Shown: positions 51,201-62,950 of the stretch, one piece after another
Position numbering within the stretch: the stretch's first letter is position 1
How the letters are laid out: the number at the start of each line of letters is the position of its first letter
From: Clusia tigrina
Lineage: Eukaryota; Arthropoda; Insecta; Diptera; Clusiidae
Assembly: GCA_920105625.2 (NCBI GenBank)
Contig: OV050031.1
Coordinates: 95,671,676-95,735,675, forward strand
Direction of reading: 5' to 3'
DNA: 64,000 bases
Program-made: the position numbers and the translations under genes
The notes under the pieces: generated by a model
Told to the model about the DNA's origin: nothing
Database searches by the model: none
The model's input: only the letters and a program-made list of their open reading frames with translations

Positions 51201-54200
51201 TCAATTTAAGCTATCGCTCAAAGCTATGCTACCCTTAAGTCCCAAATCAAACACTGATAAAACTTCAAATGGCCCTAACTTCTATACGGTACGTCCTACA
51301 CCTATCAAAGTTTGCAACATACAAATGCTTGTAAATTTTTACTGGAGCGTAATAAAACCTGGAAATTTTGTAACAATAAAGTACTCGAGCCTCTTGTCAA
51401 TTTAAGCTAACGCTCAAAGCTATGCTACCCTTGAGTCCCAAATCAAACACTGATAAAACTTCAAATGGCCCTAACTTCTATACGGTACGTCCTACACTTA
51501 TCAAAGTTTGCAACATACAAATGCTTGTAACTTTTTACTGGAGCGTCATAAAACCTTGAAATTTTGTAACAATAAAGTTAGCGAGCCTCTTGTCAATTTA
51601 AGCAATCGCTCAAAGCTATGCTACCCTTAAGTCCCAAATCAAACACTGATAAAACTTCAAATGGCCCTAAATTCTATATGGTACGTCCTACACCAATCAA
51701 AGTTTGCAACATATAAATGCTTGTAACTTTTTACTGGAGCGTCATAAAACCTTGAAATTTTGTAACAATAAAGTACTCGAGCCTCTTGTCAATTTAAGCT
51801 ATTGCTCAAAGCTATGCTACCCTTGAATCCCAAATAAAACACTGATAAAACTATAAATGGCCCTAAATTATATACAGTACGTCCTACACCTATCAAAGTT
51901 TGCAACATACAAATGCTTGTAACTTTTTACTGGAGCGTCATAAAACCTTGAAATTTTGTAACAATAAAGTACTCGAGCCTCTTGTCAATTTAAGCTATTG
52001 CTCAAAGCTATGCTACCCTTGAATCCCAAATAAAACGCTGATAAAACTTCAAATGGCCCTAAATTCTATACGGTACGTCCTACACCTATCAATGTTTGCA
52101 ACATACAAATGATTGTAACTTTTTACTGGAGCGTCATAAAACCTTGAAATTTTGTAACAATAAAGTACTCGAGCCTCTTGCCAATTTAAGCTATCGCTCA
52201 AAGCTATGCTACCCTTAAGTCCCAAATCAAACACTGATAAAACTTCAAATGGCCTTAACTTCTGTACGGTACGTCCTACACCTATCAAAGATTGCAACAT
52301 ACAAATGCTTGTAACTTTTTATTGGAGCGTCATAAAACCTTGAAATTTTGTAACAATAAAGTACTCGAGCCTCTTATCAATATAAGCTATCGCTCAAGGC
52401 TATGCTACCCTTAAGTCCCAAATCAAACACTGATAAAACTTCAAATGGCCCTAACTTTTATACGGTACGTCCTACACCTATCAAAGTTTGCAACATACAA
52501 ATGCTTGTAACTTTTCACTGGAGCGTCATAAAACCTTGAAATTTTGTAACAATAAAGTACTCGAGCCTCTTGTCAATTTAAGCTATCGCTCAAAGCTATG
52601 CTACCCTTGAGTCCCAAATCAAACACTGATAAAACTTCAAATGGCCCTAACTTCTATACGGTACGTCCTACACCTATCAAAGTTTGCAACATACAAATGC
52701 TTGTAAATTTTTACTGGAGCGTAATAAAACCTGGAAATTTTGTAACAATAAAGTACTCGAGCCTCTTGTCAATTTAAGCTAACGCTCAAAGCTATGCTAC
52801 CCTTGAGTCCCAAATCAAACACTGATAAAACTTCAAATGGCCCTAACTTCTATACGGTACGTCCTACACTTATCAAAGTTTGCAACATACAAATGCTTGT
52901 AACTTTTTACTGGAGCGTCATAAAACCTTGAAATTTTGTAACAATAAAGTTAGCGAGCCTCTTGTCAATTTAAGCAATCGCTCAAAGCTATGCTACCCTT
53001 AAGTCCCAAATCAAACACTGATAAAACTTCAAATGGCCCTAAATTCTATATGGTACGTCCTACACCAATCAAAGTTTGCAACATATAAATGCTTGTAACT
53101 TTTTACTGGAGCGTCATAAAACCTTGAAATTTTGTAACAATAAAGTACTCGAGCCTCTTGTCAATTTAAGCTATTGCTCAAAGCTATGCTACCCTTGAAT
53201 CCCAAATAAAACACTGATAAAACTTCAAATGGCCCTAAATTCTATACAGTACGTCCTACACCTATCAAAGTTTGCAACATACAAATGCTTGTAACTTTTT
53301 ACTGGGGCATCATAAAACCTTGAAATTTTGTAACAATAAAGTACTCGAGCCTCTTGTCAATTTAAGCTATTGCTCAAAGCTATGCTACCCTTGAAACCCA
53401 CATAAAACACTGATAAAACTTCAAATGGCCCTAAATTCTATACGGTACGTCCTACACCTATCAAAGTTTGCAACATACAAATGCTTGTACCTTTGCACTG
53501 GAGCGTCATAAAACCTTGAAATTTTGTAACAATAAAGAACTCGAGCCTCTTGTCAATTTAAGCTATCGCTCAAAGCTATCCTACAATTGAGTCCCAAATC
53601 AAAAACTGATAAAACTTCAAATGGCCCTAACTTCTATACGGTACGTCCTACACCTATCAAAGTTTGCAACATACAAATGCTTGTAACTTTTTACTGGAGC
53701 GTCATAAAACCTTGAAATTTTGTAACAATAAAGTACTCGAGCCTCTTGTCAATTTAAGCTATTGCTCAAAGCTATGCTACCCTTGAATGCCAAATAAAAC
53801 GCTGATAAAACTTCAAATGGCCCTAAATTCTATACGGTACGTCCTACACCTATCAATGTTTGCAACATATAAATGCTTGTAACTTTTTACTGGAGCGTCA
53901 TAAAACCTTGAAACTTTGTAACAATAAAGTACTCGAGCCTCTTGTCAATTTAAGCTATCGCTCAAAGCTATGCTACCCTTAAGTCCCAAATCAAACACTG
54001 ATAAAACTTCAAATGGCCCTAACTTCAATACGGTACGTCCTACACCCATCAAAGTTTGCAACATACAAATGCTTGTAACTTTTCACTGGAGCGTCATAAA
54101 ACCTTGAAATTTTGTAACAATAAAGTACTCGAGCCTCTTGTCAATTTAAGCTATTGCTCAAAGCTATGCTACCCTTGAATCCCAAATCAAACACTGATAA

Positions 54201-55340
54201 AACTTCAAATGGCCCTAACTTCTATACGGTACGTCCTACACCTATCAAAGTTTGCAACATACAAATGCTTGTAACTTTTTACTGGAGCGTAATAAAACCT
54301 TGAAATTTTGTAACAATAAAGAACTCGAGCCTCTTGTCAATTTAAGCTATCGCTCAAAGCTATGCAACCCTTGAGTCCCAAATCAAAAACTGATAAAACT
54401 TCAAATGGCCCTAACTTCTATACGGTACGTCCTACACCTATCAAAGTTTGCAACATACAAATGCTTGTAACTTTTTACTGGAGCGTTATAAAACCTTGAA
54501 ATTTTGTAACAATAAAGTACTCGAGCCTCTTGTCAATTTAAGCTATCGCTCAAAGCTATGCGACCCTTAAGTTCCAAGTCAAACACTGATAAAACTTCAA
54601 ATGGCCCTAACTTCTATACGGTACGTCCTACACCTATCAAAGTTTGCAACATATAAATGCTTGTAACTTTTTACTGGAGCGTCATAAAACCTTGAAATTT
54701 TGTAACAATAAAGTACTCGAGTCGCTTGTCAATTTAAGCTATCGCTCAAAGCTATGCTACCCTTAAGTCCCAAATCAAACACTGATAAAACTTCAAATGG
54801 CCCTAACTTCTATACGGTACGTCCTACACCTATCAAAGTTTGCAACATACAAATGCTTGTAAATTTTTACTGGAGCGTAATAAAACCTGGAAATTTTGTA
54901 ACAATAAAGTACTCGAGCCTCTTGTCAATTTAAGCTAACGCTCAAAGCTATGCTACCCTTGAGTCCCAAATCAAACACTGATAAAACTTCAAATGGCCCT
55001 AACTTCTATACGGTACGTCCTACACTTATCAAAGTTTGCAACATACAAATGCTTGTAACTTTTTACTGGAGCGTCATAAAACCTTGAAATTTTGTAACAA
55101 TAAAGTTAGCGAGCCTCTTGTCAATTTAAGCAATCGCTCAAAGCTATGCTACCCTTAAGTCCCAAATCAAACACTGATAAAACTTCAAATGGCCCTAAAT
55201 TCTATATGGTACGTCCTACACCAATCAAAGTTTGCAACATATAAATGCTTGTAACTTTTTACTGGAGCGTCATAAAACCTTGAAATTTTGTAACAATAAA
55301 GTACTCGAGCCTCTTGTCAATTTAAGCTATTGCTCAAAGC
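48225..55340. repeat. 18-monomer HOR, 3528 bp, two tandem copies with an internal 11-mer register
   Basis: Offset is exactly 3528 bp (18 x 196, no indels). Landmarks: ACTATAAATGG at 48322/51850, GAAACCCACAT at 49864/53392, CTTGCCAATTT near 48650/52178. The rare GTTAGCGAGCC occurs at 49421, 51577, 52949 and 55105, spacings 2156, 1372 and 2156, i.e. 11, 7 and 11 monomers. An 11-mer duplication is therefore superimposed on the 18-mer. A few copy-specific differences exist, such as GAGACCC near 49276 against GAGTCCC near 52804. Confidence 0.93.
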
Positions 55341-57341
55341 TATGCTACCCTTGAATCCCAAATAAAACACTGATAAAACTTCAAATGGCCCTAAATTCTA
55401 TACAGTACGTCCTACACCTATCAAAGTTTGCAACATACAAATGCTTGTAACTTTTTACTGGGGCATCATAAAACCTTGAAATTTTGTAACAATAAAGTAC
55501 TCGAGCCTCTTGTCAATTTAAGCTATTGCTCAAAGCTATGCTACCCTTGAAACCCACATAAAACACTGATAAAACTTCAAATGGCCCTAAATTCTATACG
55601 GTACGTCCTACACCTATCAAAGTTTGCAACATACAAATGCTTGTACCTTTGCACTGGAGCGTCATAAAACCTTGAAATTTTGTAACAATAAAGAACTCGA
55701 GCCTCTTGTCAATTTAAGCTATCGCTCAAAGCTATCCTACAATTGAGTCCCAAATCAAAAACTGATAAAACTTCAAATGGCCCTAACTTCTATACGGTAC
55801 GTCCTACACCTATCAAAGTTTGCAACATACAAATGCTTGTAACTTTTTACTGGAGCGTCATAAAACCTTGAAATTTTGTAACAATAAAGTACTCGAGCCT
55901 CTTGTCAATTTAAGCTATTGCTCAAAGCTATGCTACCCTTGAATGCCAAATAAAACGCTGATAAAACTTCAAATGGCCCTAAATTCTATACGGTACGTCC
56001 TACACCTATCAATGTTTGCAACATATAAATGCTTGTAACTTTTTACTGGAGCGTCATAAAACCTTGAAACTTTGTAACAATAAAGTACTCGAGCCTCTTG
56101 TCAATTTAAGCTATCGCTCAAAGCTATGCTACCCTTAAGTCCCAAATCAAACACTGATAAAACTTCAAATGGCCCTAACTTCAATACGGTACGTCCTACA
56201 CCCATCAAAGTTTGCAACATACAAATGCTTGTAACTTTTCACTGGAGCGTCATAAAACCTTGAAATTTTGTAACAATAAAGTACTCGAGCCTCTTGTCAA
56301 TTTAAGCTATTGCTCAAAGCTATGCTACCCTTGAATCCCAAATCAAACACTGATAAAACTTCAAATGGCCCTAACTTCTATACGGTACGTCCTACACCTA
56401 TCAAAGTTTGCAACATACAAATGCTTGTAACTTTTTACTGGAGCGTAATAAAACCTTGAAACTTTGTAACAATAAAGTACTCGAGCCTCTTGTCAATTTA
56501 AGCTATCGCTCAAAGCTATGCGACCCTTAAGTTCCAAGTCAAACACTGATAAAACTTCAAATGGCCCTAACTTCTATACGGTACGTCCTACACCTATCAA
56601 AGTTTGCAACATATAAATGCTTGTAACTTTTTACTGGAGCGTCATAAAACCTTGAAATTTTGTAACAATAAAGTACTCGAGTCGCTTGTCAATTTAAGCT
56701 ATCGCTCAAAGCTATGCTACCCTTAAGTCCCAAATCAAACACTGATAAAACTTCAAATGGCCCTAACTTCTATACGGTACGTCCTACACCTATCAAAGTT
56801 TGCAACATATAAATGCTTGTAACTTTTTACTGGAGCGTCATAAAACCTTGAAATTTTGTAACAATAAAGTAGTCGAGTCTCTTGTCAATTTAAGCTAACG
56901 CTCAAAGCTATGCTACCCTTGAATCCCAAATAAAACACTGATAAAACTTCAAATGGCCCTAACTTCTATACGGTACGTCCTACACCTATCAAAGTTTGCA
57001 ACATACAAATGCTTGTAACTTTTTACTGGAGCGTCATAAAACCCTGAAATTTTGTAACAATAAAGTACTCGAGCCTCTTGTCAATTTAAGCTATCGCTCA
57101 AAGCTATGCTACCCTTGAGTCCCAAATCAAACACTGTTAAAACTTCAAATGGCCCTAACTTCTATACGGTACGTCCTACACCTATCAAAGTTTGCAACAT
57201 ACAAATGCTTGTAACTTTTTACTGGAGCGTCATAAAACCTTGAAATTTTGTAACAATAAAGCACTCGAGCCCCTTGTCAATTTAAGCTATCGCTCAAAGC
57301 TATGCTACCCTTGAGTCCCAAATCCAACAGTGATAAAACTT
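55341..57341. repeat. Partial third copy at 11-mer offset, with one monomer lost
   Basis: Continues the 53.2-54.3 kb material 2156 bp downstream (GAAACCCACAT at 55548, CTACAATTGAG near 55737). After about 56450 the offset drops to 1960 bp (10 monomers), as judged from GCGACCC at 54560 and 56520. The GAACTCGAG/GCAACCC monomer of the template is missing. From about 56.7 kb monomers of the GTCTC/CTAACG type, resembling the 9-23 kb blocks, appear. Confidence 0.83.
56444..56521. other. Recombinant junction where one monomer was lost
   Basis: A GAGCGTAATAAAACC monomer end is joined to a monomer with GAAACTTTG and then GCGACCC. In the related segment at 54.29-54.56 kb these are separated by one more monomer (GAACTCGAG, GCAACCC, GCGTTATAAAA). 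The offset to that segment changes from 2156 to 1960 bp, exactly one monomer, with no break in phase. This fits homologous unequal exchange or slippage by one unit. Exact breakpoint cannot be placed because the sequences are alike. Confidence 0.75.
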
Positions 57342-60300
57342 CAAATGGCCCTAACTTCTATACGGTACGTAATACACCTATCAAAGTTTGCAACATACAA
57401 ATGCTTGTAACTTTTTACTGGAGCGTCATAAAACCTTGAAATTTTGTAACAATAAAGTACTCGAGCCGCTTGTCAATTTAAGCTATCGCTCTAAGTTATG
57501 CTACCCTTGAGTCCCAAATCAAAAACTGATAAAACTTCAAATGGCCCTAACTTCTATACGGTACGTCCTACACCTATCAAAGTTTGCAACATACAAATGT
57601 TTGTAACTTTTTACTGGAGCGTCATAAAACCTTGAAATTTTGTAACAATAAAGTACTCGAGCCTCTTGTCAATTTAAGCTATCGCTCAAAGCTATGCTAC
57701 CCTTAAGTCCCAAATCAAACACTGATAAAACTTCAAATGGAACTAAATTCTATACGGTACGTCCTACACCTATCAAAGTTTGCAACATATAAATGCTTGT
57801 AACTTTTTACTGGAGCGTCATAAAACCTTGAAATTTGGTAACAATAAAGTACTCGAGCCTCTTGTCAATTTAAGCTATCGCTCAAAGCTATGCTACCCTT
57901 GAATCCCAAATAAAACACTGATAAATCTTCAAATGGCCCTAACTTCTATACGGTACGTCCTACACCTATCAAAATTTGCAACATACAAATGCTTGTAACT
58001 TTTTACTGGAGCGTCATAAAACCTTGAAATTTTGTAACAATAAAGTACTCGAGCCTCTTGTCAATTTAAGCTATTGCTCAAAGCTATGCTACCCTTGAAT
58101 CCCAAATAAAACGCTGATAAAACTTCAAATGGCCCTAAATTCTATACGGTACGTCCTACACCTATCAATGTTTGCAACATATAAATGCTTGTAACTTTTT
58201 ACTGGAGCGTCATAAAACCTTGAAACTTTGTAACAATAAAGTACTCGAGCCTCTTGTCAATTTAAGCTATCGCTCAAAGCTATGCTACCCTTAAGTCCCA
58301 AATCAAACACTGATAAAACTTGAAATGGCCCTAGCTTCTATACGGTACGTCCTACACCTATCAAAGTTTGCAACATACAAAGGCTTGTAAATTTTTACTG
58401 GAGCGTCATAAAACCTTGAAATTTTGTAACAATAAAGTACTCGAGCCTCTTGTTAATTTAAGCTATTGCTCAAAGCTATGCTACCCTTGAATCCCAAATA
58501 AAACACTGATAAAACTATAAATGGCCCTAAATTATATACAGTACGTCCTACACCTATCAAAGTTTGCAACATACAAATGCTTGTAACTTTTTACTGGAGC
58601 GTCATAAAACCTTGAAATTTTGTAACAATAAAGTACTCGAGCCTCTTGTCAATTTAAGCTATTGCTCAAAGGTATGCTACCCTTGAATCCCAAATAAAAC
58701 GTTGATAAAACTTCAAATGGCCCTAAATTCTATACGGTACGTCCTACACCTATCAATGTTTGCAACATACAAATGATTGTAACTTTTTACTGGAACGTAA
58801 TAAAACCTTGAAATTTTGTAACAATAAAGTACTCGAGCCTCTTGTCAATTTAAGCTATCGCTCAAAGCTATGCTACCCTTAAGTCCCAAATCAAACACTG
58901 ATAAAACTTCAAATGGCCCTAACTTCTATACGGTACGTAATACACCTATCAAAGTTTGCAACATACAAATGCTTGTAACTTTTTACTGGAGCGTCATAAA
59001 ACCTTGAAATTTTGTAACAATAAAGTACTCGAGCCGCTTGTCAATTTAAGCTATCGCTCTAAGTTATGCTACCCTTGAGTCCCAAATCAAAAACTGATAA
59101 AACTTCAAATGGCCCTAACTTCTATACGGTACGTCCTACACCTATCAAAGTTTGCAACATACAAATGTTTGTAACTTTTTACTGGAGCGTCATAAAACCT
59201 TGAAATTTTGTAACAATAAAGTACTCGAGCCGCTTGTCAATTTAAGCTATCGCTCAAAGCTATGCTACCCTTAAGTCCCAAATCAAACACTGATAAAACT
59301 TCAAATGGATTTAAGTTCTATACGGTACGTCCTACACCTATCAAAGTTTGCAACATATAAATGCTTGTAACTTTTTACTGGAGCGTCATAAAACCTTGAA
59401 ATTTGGTAACAATAAAGTACTCGAGCCTCTTGTCAATTTAAGCTATCGCTCAAAGCTATGCTACCCTTGAATCCCAAATAAAACACTGATAAATCTTCAA
59501 ATGGCCCTAACTTCTATACGGTACGTCCTACACCTATCAAAATTTGCAACATACAAATGCTTGTAACTTTTTACTGGAGCGTCATAAAACCTTGAAATTT
59601 TGAAACAATAAAGTACTCGAGCCTCTTGTCAATTTAAGCTATTGCTCAAAGCTATGCTACCCTTGAATCCCAAATAAAACGCTGATAAAACTTCAAATGG
59701 CCCTAAATTCTATACGGTACGTCCTACACCTATCAATGTTTGCAACATATAAATGCTTGTAACTTTTTACTGGAGCGTCATAAAACCTTGAAACTTTGTA
59801 ACAATAAAGTACTCGAGCCTCTTGTCAATTTAAGCTATCGCTCAAAGCTATGCTACCCTTAAGTCCCAAATCAAACACTGATAAAACTTCAAATGGCCCT
59901 AGCTTCTATACGGTACGTCCTACACCTATCAAAGTTTGCAACATACAAAGGCTTGTAAATTTTTACTGGAGCGTCATAAAACCTTGAAATTTTGTAACAA
60001 TAAAGTACTCGAGCCTCTTGTTAATTTAAGCTATTGCTCAAAGCTATGCTACCCTTGAATCCCAAATAAAACACTGATAAAACTATAAATGGCCCTAAAT
60101 TATAGACAGTACGTCCTACACCTATCAAAGTTTGCAACATACAAATGCTTGTAACTTTTTACTGGAGCGTCATAAAACCTTGAAATTTTGTAACAATAAA
60201 GTACTCGAGCCTCTTGTCAATTTAAGCTATTGCTCAAAGCTATGCTACCCTTGAATCCCAAATAAAACGCTGATAAAACTTCAAATGGCCCTAAATTCTA

Positions 60301-60370
60301 TACGGTACGTCCTACACCTATCAATGTTTGCAACATACAAATGATTGTAACTTTTTACTGGAACGTCATA
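57342..60370. repeat. 8-monomer HOR, 1568 bp, two copies
   Basis: Offset is 1568 bp (8 x 196). Shared rare variants: GTACGTAATACACC (57371/58939), GCTCTAAGTTATG (near 57488/59056), ATGTTTGTAAC (near 57597/59165), CCTAGCTTC (58330/59898), TTGTTAATTT (near 58450/60018), TGGAACGT (near 58791/60359). The copies differ in a cluster of changes next to AAATGG at about 57738 and 59306. Confidence 0.9.
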
Positions 60371-62950
60371 AAACCTTGAAATTTTGTAACAATAAAGTAC
60401 TCGAGCCTCTTGCCAATTTAAGCTATCGCTCAAAGCTATGCTACCCTTAAGTCCCAAATCAAACACTGATAAAACTTCAAATGGCCTTAACTTCTGTACG
60501 GTACGTCCTACACCTATCAAAGATTGCAACATACAAATGCTTGTAACTTTTTATTGGAGCGTCATAAAACCTTGAAATTTTGTAACAATAAAGTACTCGA
60601 GCCTCTTATCAATATAAGCTATCGCTCAAAGCTATGCTACCCTTAAGTCCCAAATCAAACACTGATAAAACTTCAAATGGCCCTAACTTTTATACGGTAC
60701 GTCCTACACCTATCAAAGTTTGCAACATACAAATGCTTGTAACTTTTCACTGGAGCGTCATAAAACCTTGAAATTTTGTAACAATAAAGTACTCGAGCCT
60801 CTTGTCAATTTAAGCTATCGCTCAAAGCTATGCTACCCTTGAGTCCCAAATCAAACACTGATAAAACTTCAAATGGCCCTAACTTCTATACGGTACGTCC
60901 TACACCTATCAAAGTTTGCAACATACAAATGCTTGTAAATTTTTACTGGAGCGTAATAAAACCTGGAAATTTTGTAACAATAAAGTACTCGAGCCTCTTG
61001 TCAATTTAAGCTAACGCTCAAAGCTATGCTACCCTTGAGTCCCAAATCAAACACTGATAAAACTTCAAATGGCCCTAACTTCTATGCGGTACGTCCTACA
61101 CCTATCAAAGTTTGCAACATACAAATGCTTGTAACTTTTTACTGGAGCGTCATAAAACCTTGAAATTTTGTAACAATAAAGTTCTCGAGCCTCTTGTCAA
61201 TTTAAGCTATCGCTCAAAGCTATGCTACCCTTAAGTCCCAAATCAAACACTGATAAAACTTCAAATGGCCCTAAATTCTATATGGTACGTCCTACACCAA
61301 TCAAAGTTTGCAACATATAAATGCTTGTAACTTTTTACTGGAGCGTCATAAAACCTTGAAATTTTGTAACAATAAAGTACTCGAGCCTCTTGTCAATTTA
61401 AGCTATTGCTCAAAGCTATGCTACCCTTGAATCCCAAATAAAACACTGATAAAACTTCAAATGGCCCTAAATTCTATACAGTACGTCCTACACCTATCAA
61501 AGTTTGCAACATACAAATGCTTGTAACTTTTTACTGGGGCATCATAAAACCTTGAAATTTTGTAACAATAAAGTACTCGAGCCTCTTGTCAATTTAAGCT
61601 ATTGTTCAAAGCTATGCTACCCTTGAAACCCACATAAAACACTGATAAAACTTCAAATGGCCCTAAATTCTATACGGTACGTCCTACACCTATCAAAGTT
61701 TGCAACATACAAATGCTTGTACCTTTGCACTGGAGTGTCATAAAACCTTGAAATTTTGTAACAATAAAGAACTCGAGCCTCTTGTCAATTTAAGCTATCG
61801 CTCAAAGCTATCCTACTCTTGAGTCCCAAATCAAAAACTGATAAAACTTCAAATGGCCCTAACTTCTATACGGTACGTCCTACACCTATCAAAGTTTGCA
61901 ACATACAAATGCTTGTAACTTTTTACTGGAGCGTCATAAAACCTTGAAATTTTGTAACAATAAAGTACTCGAGCCTCTTGTCAATTTAAGCTATTGCTCA
62001 AAGCTATGCTACCCTTGAATGCCAAATAAAACGCTGATAAAACTTCAAATGGCCCTAAATTCTATACGGTACGTCCTACACCTATCAATGTTTGCAACAT
62101 ATAAATGCTTGTAACTTTTTACTGGAGCGTCATAAAACCTTGAAACTTTGTAACAATAAAGTACTCGAGCCTCTTGTCAATTTAAGCTATCGCTCAAAGC
62201 TATGCTACCCTTAAGTCCCAAATCAAACACTGATAAAACTTCAAATGGCCCTAACTTCTATACGGTACGTCCTACACCTATCAAAGTTTGCAACATACAA
62301 ATGCTTGTAACTTTTCACTGGAGCGTCATAAAACCTTGAAATTTTGTAACAATAAAGTACTCGAGCCTCTTGTCAATTTAAGCTATTGCTCAAAGCTATG
62401 CTACCCTTGAATCCCAAATCAAACACTGATAAAACTTCAAATGGCCCTAACTTCTATACGGTACGTCCTACACCTATCAAAGTTTGCAACATACAAATGC
62501 TTGTAACTTTTTACTGGAGCGTAATAAAACCTTGAAATTTTGTAACAATAAAGAACTCGAGCCTCTTGTCAATTTAAGCTATCGCTCAAAGCTATGCAAC
62601 CCTTGAGTCCCAAATCAAAAACTGATAAAACTTCAAATGGCCCTAACTTCTATACGGTACGTCCTACACCTATCAAAGTTTGCAACATACAAATGCTTGT
62701 AACTTTTTACTGGAGCGTTATAAAACCTTGAAATTTTGTAACAATAAAGTACTCGAGCCTCTTGTCAATTTAAGCTATCGCTCAAAGCTATGCTACCCTT
62801 AAGTTCCAAGTCAAACACTGATAAAACTTCAAATGGCCCTAACTTCTATACGGTACGTCCTACACCTATCAAAGTTTGCAACATATAAATGCTTGTAACT
62901 TTTTACTGGAGCGTCATAAAACCTTGAAATTTTGTAACAATAAAGTACTC
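60371..62950. repeat. Copy of the 52.1-54.7 kb segment, 42 monomers away
   Basis: Matches 52139-54718 at a constant 8232-bp offset (42 x 196): CTTGCCAATTT near 60410, GAAACCCACAT at 61624, GCAACCC at 62596 and AAGTTCCAAG at 62801 all have counterparts. Differences include the absence of GTTAGCGAG (here GTTCTCGAG near 61181) and ATGCGGTACG near 61084. The looser identity and long offset suggest an older event than the neighbouring tandem pairs. Confidence 0.87.
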
